A stretch of 64,000 bases of DNA, from NCBI GenBank assembly GCA_027605045.1, contig JAQFWX010000010.1:376879-440878 (forward strand), written 5' to 3'. A program made the translations under genes and the position numbers. A model generated the notes under the pieces. The model did no database searches, was not told the origin of the DNA, and was given only the letters and a program-made list of their open reading frames with translations. This document shows, in pieces, positions 21,255 to 31,701 of the stretch. Source of the stretch: Phallus indusiatus. Its lineage: Eukaryota; Basidiomycota; Agaricomycetes; Phallales; Phallaceae. Each line of letters opens with the position of its first letter. Position 1 is the first letter of the stretch.

Positions 21255-22838
21255 ATGAACACTACGACTGCATCTTCGCTGGCGGAAAAGCTGTCTTCAG
21301 GGGACTCACAGAGCTACATTGATCTTTTATCTAGAGGTATGCTTATTTGGGTTAATACTGAAAAAAATTTTATACCTGATGGATTTCTGTCTCAGCTTCT
21401 GCTTGTGCACTTTTAATATGGGATATCATAATTACATACGACCAGGAAGTCGATTTAATATGGAGGTTAGCGTCGTTGGCCATACAGAAAATGTATGTAT
21501 ATCTGACGGAGAACTTACAGGTCTCGAAAATCTGTCGTGAAATACCTGTTTCTTTTGATTCGATATGGGTGTTTAAGCCAATCGATGTAATAAAGTTTCA
21601 CCTTATTGAAACCGAACGCGGTTGAACCCTTTTTATTTTTATCAGAGTGAGCTTTATCCTACTTATAAGCGATTTTAAGACAGGAAATATATGTCGCGTG
21701 TATGTTTGGTATTATTCATTGAGTACTGTATTTGTGTTATGTGCCGTTGATGTATTGCTCGCTTACCGTGGTATGCTACATGTTTATCTTACTCAAGATC
21801 CATTCTAGCCTACTTACTGATACTGCCTCATATAGTCTATGCATTCTGCGGGACAAAACAGTACTCTTTGGTGTATCCATTCTCTGCATTTTGAACAGCG
21901 TGACTATGCTGGTTTTCGCCTTTCTGGTTGGATTAAGATTTCCGATTGTTCACTCAACCGCCTTTTTTGTACCTGGTGTAAGTGATGAGTGCGCTGCGAT
22001 GAGTCTGCCTCGATTTCTTCACGATATTTGGTACGCCTCACTTGTAGCTACACGTTACCGTCTTCCGGAATTTTGATCAAATACGCGTTAGGATTTCGGA
22101 GATGATTTTTCAGAGCTTCCTCTTCCTTATAGTAGTAGGAAGGTAAGAGACTTCTACGTCTTCAATTATTTTTGTAGTATCAAGGTCAATTGAGTTTTTC
22201 AGGTTTATAGAAATAACAATTACATCTTGGAATAAAACGGCGGGTATATCCATCTTCTATTTCGTTTTTATACGGGACGGTATATGGACATATGCCGTCC
22301 TTCTTGGTATGATCACTTGTTGTTTATCGTATATTCTCCAGCCAAACAGTGCCTCTCAGGAGTTTTTATTGCTTCTGCTATTGAGACAGACATCACGGGT
22401 TTATCGCTCATACAGTGCGTTAATCTTAGTAGAATAAAAGTTTCAGGCTATTAATCACATGAATAAACTCTCCAGATGGGTTCTCGAACTCGCAGTGATC
22501 ACGGTGAGCGCTGAAAACATCTTTTGAAACAAGGCAACTGGACTTGATCAATGATGATAATGATCGATGTCTAACAGGGTAGCCGCTTGGTGCTCAATCT
22601 GAGAAGCCTGAACAATCCACACCACAGTATATGTTCAGGGGATAGCGTTCTTGCGCCTTTCCAAAATTTCCAACCAAGAACACCCTGGGATACTATATAT
22701 GAAGCAGAGACAATGTCTGCCCGCTGTTTTGAGACCGCCACGGTGGACCACACGAATCGACAAAGTGCTATATCACAGTCGGTGAGAGGTGTATCTACGC
22801 AGCGGGAGTTTTGTAACGAAGAGATTCAGGTCGTCTGA
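21255..22838 (+). CDS. DUF6533 multi-pass membrane protein, gene C
   Basis: Third member of the array, more diverged than A and B. It starts MNTTTASSLAEKLSSGDSQS and then YIDLLSR, with exon 2 encoding SACALLIWDIIITYDQEVDL. After an exon ending RYGCLSQ come FVLCAVDVLLAYR, VLFGVSILCILNSVTMLVFA, PRFLHDIW, FVFIRDGIWTYAVLL and the tail GSRLVLNLRSLNNPHHS, which continues to EEIQVV at the stop 22836-22838. Exon order and intron positions match A and B, so all three descend from one gene. Its tail is longer than theirs and Ser/Thr-rich. Gene C lies partly inside unit 2; its 5' piece also survives at 18224-18376. Confidence 0.75.
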
Positions 22839-23500
22839 GCGGTTTAATTTTAGAGTTTTGCATCCTCTGCTTGAAATCTATTGTAGGACTTTTAAGTTTT
22901 AATGGACATGTAGATATACATATGTATATTATCTATTATGACTACACACGCTCTTTTTGTCTTCTATAACTGTCGTCCATAAGTGTGATACAGAATATAA
23001 CATTGGCATACCGACGCAGGCAAGAGGCAGGACGCAAAACCTCGAAAAGTTCAACCAGTTTCGTGTCACTATACTGTCACGCCGGGAATAACCGGGCCAA
23101 TCAACGTTTTCTCTTACCACGGAGTATGTAGCACATTTCAATTTTTGTTTCATCTTGCAAGCGTCACTTTTTTCTTATTTTGTAAAAAAAGTTCTCTATA
23201 TCTTCTACGTTGTCGTTGTCGTTTATGGTTTTCTCAAGCTGAGTATTCTCCTGTCTTCTCTAACACGTTCTTAAGTTGAAAAGTCAGTTAAAAATGGTGC
23301 ACTACTACAGTAGTAAACGAACGAAGAACGAGGAATAGAGCTTGTGGTATTCTCTGAAGCATCGAGAAGCAGTACTATATATATACTCTACAAACAAAAA
23401 ATGGCGTACTCTCCCCAACTGACTTCATAGTACCAGTACTCAAAAAGCACCGGAAGATTGAAAAAAAAATCTCGAACCCCATCTCATCATCAATCTCATC
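22839..23500. other. intergenic, convergent 3' flanks
   Basis: AT-rich sequence between gene C and the SMP-like gene. It includes ACTACTACAGTAGTAA near 23304 and a TATATATACT run near 23380. No coding signal. Confidence 0.5.
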
Positions 23501-23826
23501 TTACTTCTTCTCTTTGGGACCTTTACTTGATGGCGGGGATGGTACAGATTTTCCTGAAGCGGCTTTATCGCCGGCGGCTTGGGCGCGAGCGGAGAAAGTG
23601 CCTTTGCCAGTGGGATGGTCGCCTTTAGCCTAATCAAGAAGAGAATGGATTAAATATTTTCAAGTGTGGGCGAAAACAAGGGGGAAGGGTGAATAAAGAT
23701 TGTACAGACTTGGCTGGATTGTATACGGGAGGAAGCCTCCTTTGTCATTGGAGTGCTTTTCTTTGGCATGATTTCTGTCTTGTTAAACAAGGTTGATAAG
23801 TTCATCATTGGGGGGTGCGAGGTCAT
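23501..23826 (-). CDS. small SMP-domain-like protein, 81 aa
   Basis: Two exons (23710-23826 and 23501-23629, phase 0) encode 81 aa. The core reads MTKEASSRIQSSQ then AKGDHPTGKGTFSARAQAA and GDKAA, ending basic (SSKGPKEKK). The pattern EAxRIQSxQAK followed by FxARAQxAGDK resembles the SMP (seed maturation protein) motif found in many small fungal proteins, thought to be hydrophilic stress or desiccation proteins; molecular function is not established. The start is uncertain: ATG 23826 (MTSHPPMM) is the first in frame, and 23769 (MPKKSTPM) is an alternative. The 5' leader contains an ATG followed at once by TGA (minimal upstream ORF, about 23833), which could lower translation. A TATA-like ATAAAAAG lies about 95 nt upstream. 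Confidence 0.65.
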
Positions 23827-25956
23827 GCTCACATTTTTGTGAATAGGTGTTTGAACGGTTGAGGTGCGAAGTGTCTGTACGCTGGAGAATGAAATACACC
23901 CCCTCTTTGGCCTGTCTTTTTATCCCCTTTTCCTCAACCCTTTTCTCTATGGCGATCTAAAAGAACAACTTTCCATTGAAAAAATTGATATCTAGGCATA
24001 TATCTGGGCTAAGAAGCCATTCCATCTCCGCGATTGGTGCGCCACAGAGTATTCTCGGACCGGGGGCGAACTGGTTGACTGGCTGGCTGGGTGATTGGGA
24101 TGTACCTCGGAGATGACTGACTTCTGCGTCAAGTCATCGGTAGAAGGATGTTTGGAGGTTTTTGTTTTCTGTTATTGACGATTTTTCGCCACTGTGACTC
24201 ATTTCATCACGTCTATTCGCCATTCTTTAATGTACAGAGCGTGATGTGTATAGTCGTGTTAGTCTATCTGGTGGGATTGATCTATTTACATATTTACGAG
24301 GCACAGTCGCTTTATCTTTTTGCGTGAGAGACTATCAGCTTATTATTACTGCTTATCTCAGGCCTGTACTACGTAGATGAATAACGATAAACTGGCAAGT
24401 TCCGCTCTTTATCAGGAAACCAAACCTCTTAGTTTATTCAGGAATGAAGACGTTGTGCATGTACTAAGATCGGATTTGAAAATACGTGAAGATCGTAATG
24501 CATCTGAAAGGTCGATGCCGGTGAAATTTAGTGTTATTATGGTGTGCTCAGGATGATAGTGAAGGTCGCTACTGATTTGATTCCTTGAAGCCTACGAAAA
24601 GAACCAATATGATAGATGACCTGACCGAGTCCAATATTGCGAAAATCACGTAGTAGGGTTATAAGCAACGGACGATCAGAAAAACCCATGTCTTCCACCC
24701 GATGGCTTAAGCTTGACTACTTTGGTTATCCCTGTCAGACTCAACGTGAAGGTCCTCCCACGTTATAGTATTCAACGGCGGTCGTAAAGTGCTAATCATT
24801 AGATGATGAAGACGGTGCAGGATGCATGACCAATTGGTAGTAGCATTTCGCGAGATCTGGCTCAGATCTGGATTCGTGATAAGCAACGTGACCTCTTTGA
24901 GTGCGAGCAGTGCACGAGCGGCGAGATTTGATAAACGATATAACCCTGCCCAAGTGGTCAAGCTAAGGGTTGGATTCGGTTATGTAAATGAAAGCGGTAC
25001 CGTCGTTCATCCTTAGTTAATTACATATCGATAAAGTCACACCTTTTGCTATCAATCAGACGATCGTCTAAGATCGTCCGTCTGAATTTACAGACTAGTG
25101 TAGCCACGTTGCGGAACAATTGTGTAGTACGTAACACGAGTCATCGAGATGGATGTGCATATTTCTTGTGTCAATGGGACGGAGTCATCAAAGAACGAAG
25201 AGATAGATTCTGCTGTATCATGATCAGACATACATATCAGTGGCCATCGCATCCCAGCGTGTACACAACGATGAACGCATCTGGAGTCTAGACACAGCTG
25301 AACCACAATTAAAATGATGATTGGTGTGTAAAATCCGCGACTCCCAGAGATGCATATGTTAATCGAGGCGAATATGCAATGCGAGATGTGTACTGCGGTT
25401 GGACAGGAAAGGAGCACGGGGAACTTTCCCAAGCTGGGGAATAAAAAGAGAGCCTGCAACCAGACATTTTTGACATATTTCTGCGGGAAATGAGTGAGAA
25501 GAGAAGCAAATGTCACTTCACATAATAATTAAATCTTGACACAATAAAGATTTTAAAAGGAGAGATGCTTTCAGCTGCTTGTTGTACGGCCTAAAACGGA
25601 GTGGCCGTGTTGGCGTCTGGTGAACCAGCCCCTAGGCGCTTAGCGTTAGGCGTGACGTTTTGGTCACGCTTACCCCCGCGTTCCCCCGTTCCCCTTTGTT
25701 TCTTCCCTTGTTGTTGGTGGGCCACAGTTTCCAAATTCAGGTTTCCCTGAACGGTCGTGAATAATCTATTGTGTCCACTTGAACATGAGGTGTTTATATT
25801 TAATTCGTATGATGGATTATATAGGTATGTTGTCGGAATATCCTACCAGCCATTTCCTGCTTTTTTCCCCTTTCCTTTACATCGTCTCCCTCCCTTTCCC
25901 GATTCAGCTTTCTTTTCCTTCTTTCTTTTTGCATTCTCTTCTACTCTATCTCGACG
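23827..25956. other. 2.1 kb intergenic region
   Basis: Divergent promoters of the SMP-like gene (left) and arrestin-like gene (right). Open frames at 24707-24961 and 25088-25516 (both minus) show no recognisable domain, no signal peptide and no supporting splice structure, and I do not call them. Pyrimidine-rich CT tracts at 25860-25940 precede the arrestin-like start, as is usual for fungal core promoters. Confidence 0.5.
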
Positions 25957-27739
25957 ATGGAGTTCTATTTTGATGCTTACGCGACTTCCTCTCCCCTACC
26001 AAGCTACTCGAGCTCAATCAGAGACTTACCCCCCGTACCCTCTTTCAACAGTACCACAAGACACGCAAGACGAAGATCCACGGTTCCCGGTGAACCACGG
26101 TTGAGTACTATCCATAACACTAATGAACGCGAACGCGAGCGCATACACTTCCATGCCGTCTATCTAAAAAACTCGGAGTCGTCTCCTGTTGAGCCTGATA
26201 GTGAGAATTGGGCGACGCTCAAAGTGCAGTCCACTTCTGCGAGATACCCGGTTAGGATTATGAAATCGCAAGTTGTGCAGGGAAGTCTCGAGATCAATTT
26301 ACGGAGGAAAGCTAAGAGTATGGAAAGTATATCTGCCGAGGTTTGTTTTTTCTGTTTGGGTTGATGGACCGCTCATGTGCTAACACCGATAATCCAGCTT
26401 CATGGAAAAGTTACCGTTGTAGGAGACACGATCCGCTTCCTCTTTCTCGAGACTCAGCTATGGCATTCCATGCCCGGGAACACTTCTCTTCTAGGGAATT
26501 ATTCCCTACCATTTAAATTCCAACTACCGGAGAATGTATCCATTCCCAGGTATAATTCGCGAGAGGTGGATCTACCGTACAGTAGTGCGTCTCTGTCGCC
26601 ATTTAGGCTATGCTTCATAAGTTAACTTGTTTTTAACTGACCAATTCAGCCGATCTACCATTTGAAGTAAAATACAAGGTCGTAATAAAAATGAACCGCG
26701 GACGGTTCAAGTCGAATATAGCGTATGTTCTTGCAAGTCCTGGTCTTATTATCCATGTTTTTTAAAGATAGTCATTACCTTTAGAATGGAGATGCCTCTT
26801 TTGTATCTACCATCTAGCAGAGCAAAATCACCCTCTCGTCAGCGTCAACGAGCGTATAGAGAAACCCAGATCCCACCAGGTCCGAATCTTGACCCGGATG
26901 GCTGGTTATCACTTGGACGATCTACGCAAAGAGGATACATCTTTGGGGCTAGAATTATAACTATCTCGTTCAACGTGAGTTTCATCGCCGTTGTTGGTTT
27001 AACTCGATTAATCACAATTCATATAGTGTTTCCTTGCCAATCCGGTATGTCAGCTTTTTTCTTCTTCTTCGTAGACAAAAATTCAATAATGTGGTCACAA
27101 AAGCTCTCATATGCAAAAGGAACAGTCGTTCCGTTTACCATCGTAACAACATCTGACGACGAACAAGCCCTCGATCTTCTATCATCTCGCAAAGCATTAA
27201 GCGTGACTTTGGAACAGCGGATACAAATGAATGTCGATGGTCGTGTTAAAGCAGGAAGCGACCTCAAAACACATAAAATCGTCGGGGTAGGGTCATTTTG
27301 CTCCGCATCGGCGAATCAACCGGGTTCGGGATGGCGGATGATTGAAGGGGAGATTCATATCGCTAGTAATGAGACACCTAGTTTTGAGACAGTGCTCTTA
27401 ACCTGCTCGGTTCGTAGATAAAAAAATTTTTTTGTCATATTCCTCTCATCTGATAAATATTATCAGCATACGATGAAAGTCGAGTTGAACGCTACGGGTT
27501 TCACCCCATTCAACAAGAAACATATTATTCCCGGGGATGGTGTAGTGGACGCAAGCTCGGGTTTGTCGTCGAATGACAATTCGATTTTACTGTTTTCACA
27601 TGATGTGACGATTACGACATTCCCATCGTCGGGTCCCCGTCCGATTTTTAGGACTGAGGCCGTGTATCCCGTAGCGCAGACAGCTGATTTCGAGTTGGGT
27701 ATGGTGTCAAGATCAGTTTTTCCTTTTATCTCTGCATAA
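25957..27739 (+). CDS. arrestin-fold protein (arrestin-like N-terminal domain)
   Basis: Multi-exon gene starting MEFYFDAYATSSPLPSYSSS, a Ser/Pro-rich leader of about 50 residues. The body alternates beta strands as in fungal alpha-arrestins: VVQGSLEINLRRKAKS, ELHGKVTVVGDTIRFLF, LPFKFQLPENVSIPRY, LPFEVKYKVVIKMNRG, then a second half LSYAKGTVVPFTIVTTSDDE and HTMKVELNATGF. Alpha-arrestins act as adaptors that recruit Rsp5-type ubiquitin ligases to membrane transporters; no PPxY motif was seen, so this one may be a divergent relative. Reading-frame logic places an intron at about 26975-27026, a small exon CFLANP, and another intron at 27045-27103 ending ACAAAAG. The stop used is 27737-27739; a further exon cannot be excluded. 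Confidence 0.7.
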
Positions 27740-28425
27740 CGTCTTTGGAAGACTATACTCCGATGTGCTACAGTTTGCCTGGTAACATTCCGTGCATGCA
27801 CTCATGGCTCATGCTTTTTTTATGCCTTTATGTCACATGCATTTTTATGTCCTAAAATCAATCACTCACAATTTTTTGTCTTTTTTCCTCCCCCTTTTTC
27901 TGTCTGGCGTTGAAGGTGTACCATAATACTACGTGGTGTTGTACTAGTCGTTTTCTTTTTTCTATTTAATTTGTCCGGCAATCTGTACTTGTAGGTAATA
28001 TTACTATATCATCATTTTCAAACCATCTCACTTGAATGAACGGTTAACGAAGTTCCGTTTTCGTGCTTCCGTTTATGGATTCGAAGGGTGTGACGATCAT
28101 CACTATTTATGTAATTTGTCGCTGAGAGAAACTGGCGGATTTATCTCGGGTAAAATAGAGAACGATTGTGGGACGTTTTATTTGCCCCAATAAACGAATG
28201 ATCTCCAAGAAAAAAAAGTTGCTAGACAGTAGAATTCTCGAAGTTAACATGACAAGGGATTGCCGTCACAAGTATATTATTATACTAAAGGATATAAAAG
28301 AAGACGAACGGTAAAAAAGCGTGCTTATACAGGTATATAGTCTCTCGCCACGAAGAAAGAAAGAAGTATACTATTCTTAGTCCTTTTTTGGTTCTTCACC
28401 TTCCTCCACTTTTACTTATCCCATT
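27740..28425. other. intergenic, convergent 3' flanks
   Basis: T-rich sequence between the arrestin-like and CFEM genes. Poly-T and poly-A tracts (for example around 27880 and 28210) are typical of fungal 3' regions. No gene seen. Confidence 0.5.
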
Positions 28426-29183
28426 TTACAACAGGATGGTGAAACCGGTCAAAACGCCGGCCAGAGCACCTGCAAGACCGACGACGTGACTAGCACCGAA
28501 TGTAAATTGATGGACGAGACGAAGACCAGCAGCGTTCGTGGATGGAGACGGGGTGGTCGAACTGCCGTTTGTGCTTGTGGTCGGAGAGGTCGGAGAAGGA
28601 GAAGGAGAAGACGCAGGAGAGGAGTTGCTGTTGGTTCCGGCTGCTTTTGCTGTTCCAGTGCTAGAGGCGCCACCGGTAGTAGCTGCGCCTGTTGGAGATG
28701 AGGTATCGGTAGAGCTGGAGCTGGAGTTGGACGCAGCGGTGCCAGAGCCGGAAGCAGAGACGACTATATAGAGAGTTGTTCATGAGTATTGTTATTTGAT
28801 GCATGCATACATAAGGAGAACTCGTACTGTTTGCACATTCAGCTTTTTGAAGTGCATCTGCGCTTTGAACTTCACTTGGGCTGCATTGACTTGTGAGACA
28901 TTGAGTCGCGGCTTGTTGGAATACGGATGATGTGCAAAGGCATGGCAAGTCGGTGCTGTAGAGATATCATTAAAAAAAATGTTCAACTTTCTTATAAAAA
29001 AGAGTTCTGAGCTTACGCGGAGGTGCAACCAGAGCCTGGGAGACTTGTCAATGTACAGTTGAGAATGCAGGGTGAGACTTGAGAGGTGGAGGTTGGAGCG
29101 GGAGAAGGGGCGGCACTTTGGGCTGATACCGCGCCAAGGAATGCAGAGAAGACTGCGACGGAGACAATGAGTTTAGAGAACAT
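28426..29183 (-). CDS. secreted CFEM-domain protein, probably GPI-anchored
   Basis: Starts MFSKLIVSVAVFSAFLGAVS, a signal peptide. The mature part has the eight-cysteine CFEM pattern: PCILNC, GC, PCLC, QC, QC, EC, with two introns (the first after GCTSA, the second after LQKAECAN). A long Ser/Thr/Pro/Gly-rich stretch of roughly 70 residues follows, then a hydrophobic end (VVGLAGALAGVLTGFTIL) that fits a GPI-attachment signal. The stop is at 28426-28428. CFEM proteins sit on the fungal wall or membrane; some bind haem or act in host and surface interaction. The Asp usually needed for haem iron binding in Candida CFEM proteins was not securely placed here. A TATA box lies 95 nt upstream. Confidence 0.85.
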
Positions 29184-29637
29184 TGTAATCGTTTTTGTTT
29201 TCTTTCTGAAACACTCGAGCCGCTGCTACTGGTACTGCTGGGAGAGAGAAGACACGAGAAGAGAAAATGCCAACCTTTTTTATATACGCGGTGACAGTCA
29301 CTCCGTAACCTCGTGACGGCGCGGCTGATGTTTCGTGTTCCTTTTCCCCAGCCCACTACTTAGTGTCCAGAAGTCTTACGCCCTGGCCGGATGGATGTGA
29401 GAAGTAAACATTTTTGGGGTCATTTCTTGCATTTGATACGCACTAATCAATTCAATAAAATTGACAGTCTTGAACGATTTCACTAAATTTTGAAATCCCG
29501 AAACTCCGAATACATTTTTGAATTTGTTCTGAATATCTTGTAGGTTGGTTCGACGTTTACGTTCATTTGAATATTCAAATATCAAAAGTATTTGCCTTTA
29601 TTAGATCGCCTAAGCCGATTATTACGGTCAACTGGCC
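29184..29637. other. divergent promoter region, CFEM / LYR genes
   Basis: Shared upstream region of about 450 nt for two oppositely directed genes. A clear TATA box serves the CFEM side; none is obvious on the LYR side. Confidence 0.5.
29275..29286 (-). promoter_or_regulatory. TATA box of the CFEM gene
   Basis: TATATAAAAAAG on the minus strand, about 95 nt upstream of the CFEM start codon, the usual spacing for a TATA-driven fungal gene and consistent with strong or regulated expression of a surface protein. Confidence 0.6.
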
Positions 29638-31125
29638 ATGTCTTCGTTCAACAGGTCACAATTGGCCGGACAATTCTCAAGCCTCAGAAGAATACGGCCA
29701 ACAGTACCATTTTGGCGGCTTGCAGCACATCGTATTCCGACGTTGTGGCAGTTATATAGAGGGCTACTACGATCAACATCTCAACACGAAAATGTACGTA
29801 TGTATGTATATTCAATCTGTCTGGGGAAGCCCCCGCTCGCCCAAGAAACGAACTAGTTTTGATTGATTGATCGGCGTACCTGATTTAGATCAAATGGCGG
29901 CTATCTACATTGTTTCGGGCTAATCGACATCTCACCAGTCCTCTAAAAACGAAAGCTCTCCTTGAAACTGCGCACAAGGTAAGCCCATACCCCCCATTTC
30001 CTTTCCTACTCGGAGATGGGAAGATTGCGCTATATGTCTGGTTAATTGTTTTTCTTTTAAGTACTTAGATAACTTTCGCAAAGCTCAGGAAAGGGATGAT
30101 GGTTACTCCCGAAAGCTGATGGACAGATATGACCGTCTCATAGCCGTAAGAACGGAAAAAGAGGACTGGAGATTCATTTTCCGTCAGGAGATGGTATGTA
30201 TTGCATCAACCGTTTTTTACTACTACCCACCTAAACCCATTGCCCTCTTACCTTTTCGTATAGGAATGGAGCCACAAAATGAATAACAGAGCCATTCTGA
30301 CTGGATCAATTGTGCGCCCTACCCTTTTCAACAAGCCATTTCCTCGAATGAGGCGTCAACCGGTCCATGTCTCGCGGATGATCCACAAACGACGAAAAGC
30401 GCGCGAGCGTCGCGGGGTACGCCAGGGACTGTTACTCGTTTATAAAGACTATATCCGGCACGAAAGGATATTTGAAAGTAATTTATTGCTTGATGTGAAA
30501 GCTCGCGGGTTGTCATTTGAACCCGTCTTTCAACTATTTTATGAATGGCGTGCGTTTCCTACTCCTCTCTCTTTTCTATTCTTTCTCTCTCTCTCCCTCT
30601 CTCTCTCTCTCTAATGGTTCAAATGAGACTGAACTTTACTTTTTTTTATCCATAGTGCAACCCCTTGACGTTGCTATAAATGAAATACAGAAATCCTACG
30701 ATCTTGAAGAATCCCGCTCGAGATCTCTTTGCACCCCTGAGTTACTCGAACAAGTCAAAGAAGCACGACGCGAGAAAATTAGGAACAAGACGAGAGAGAA
30801 GCAACGTGAACGACGGGGGGAAGTTCTCAATCATACATTAGAACGAATGAGACAAGGTCCCCCAGCGCATGTTCTCGCTTTGATGACGCCTGAGCAAAGG
30901 AGAGCTGACAGACTGGTGAGGTCACCAAGTGAGAGTGGGTACACTGGAATGGTGAAGCGGCAAGCAGGTGTGAAGTTGAAAGACGATTTGACGTGGAGGC
31001 TTGAGGATGGGTTACCGGAGATGCAGGAGAAGCTGGAGAATTTGGAAAAGGAGTATTTTGTACTTCAAGATGAAAAACGAACTAGGTTGGGTGTCGATTC
31101 AGACGAAGAAGAGAAAAATCTGTAA
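29638..31125 (+). CDS. LYR-motif (Complex1_LYR) mitochondrial-type protein, 377 aa
   Basis: Five exons (29638-29793, 29889-29978, 30062-30193, 30264-30549, 30656-31125) are all frame-consistent. Residues about 30-80 contain IPTLWQLYRGLLR, the LYR tripeptide of the family, followed by a second helix with IKWRLSTLFRANRHLTSP and an Arg/Lys-rich N-terminus that could target mitochondria. LYR proteins bind the acyl carrier protein and assist assembly of respiratory complexes or Fe-S transfer. This protein is far longer than the usual 80-150 aa: about 280 further residues are basic and helical (EARREKIRNKTREKQRERRG) and end acidic (DSDEEEKNL). That layout resembles fungal LYR proteins with an extended C-terminus, but I cannot name the orthologue. 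Intron 4 carries a (CT)n repeat. Confidence 0.72.
30583..30612. repeat. (CT)n microsatellite in an intron
   Basis: Almost pure CT dinucleotides inside the fourth intron of the LYR gene, forming part of its pyrimidine-rich region well before the acceptor. Confidence 0.85.
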
Positions 31126-31701
31126 AGTGATTTAAAAATATTTTGGCTGCTTAGGAAGTTGGAAACGTTGCCCTAATCAACTTCAACTAGCGCCCGTTTT
31201 CCGCTTCTCGCAAACCCACCCGCATTTCTCAATTTTGGGGGACACTTTGATCCCATCACATTGTATACTTTCATATCTGTTATTATACCATTTCCACAAA
31301 CCATGAAAACGGAATACCCAGCTATTACTTTCATCCCAAACCAGAGCAAAACCAATTAAAATCATCAGTTTCATTTTCGTTTTTGCCCATCACCAAAAAC
31401 ACGACCAAACCACGTTGCAACTGCGCGTCTGTCGCTATGTGTGTATACAGTCAAAGGATGCACTACACACGTCAATAGTGTTGCACAGTGCAGTAGCCAC
31501 AATTTTTGGGCACCCTTACCTTCACCCTTCCTTTCATCTCTTCGTTCTTCCCCCCTCTGCTCTTTTTTATCTTTTCAACTACTCTAAGCTGCACAAAAAC
31601 GAAAACCCGAAAATCTACCTTACTCTATTTCTATTTTTTTTCCCCTTTTTAAGCGGTTGTGACGCGTTCCTGCGACTAATAGGACAGCTAAACTTCTAAC
31701 G
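31126..31701. other. intergenic promoter region
   Basis: Between the LYR gene and the aminopeptidase-like gene, both plus strand. The last 150 nt are pyrimidine-rich (TTTTTTTTCCCCTTTTT near 31632), typical of a fungal transcription start. No coding signal. Confidence 0.5.

Larger units (their letters stand above)
18379..21409. repeat. tandem segmental duplication, unit 2
   Basis: Second copy of the unit described at 14764-18376. It begins exactly where the gene C fragment breaks and ends inside gene C, whose intact remainder continues to the right. Unit 2 is shorter than unit 1 because it lacks two segments. Confidence 0.85.

Noticed and set aside
25088..25516. 142-aa minus-strand open frame
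   Set aside because: No domain, no homologue recognised, and no promoter or splice evidence.
28486..28771. Arg/Glu/Val-rich plus-strand frames
   Set aside because: Antisense of the Ser/Thr-rich tail of the CFEM protein.
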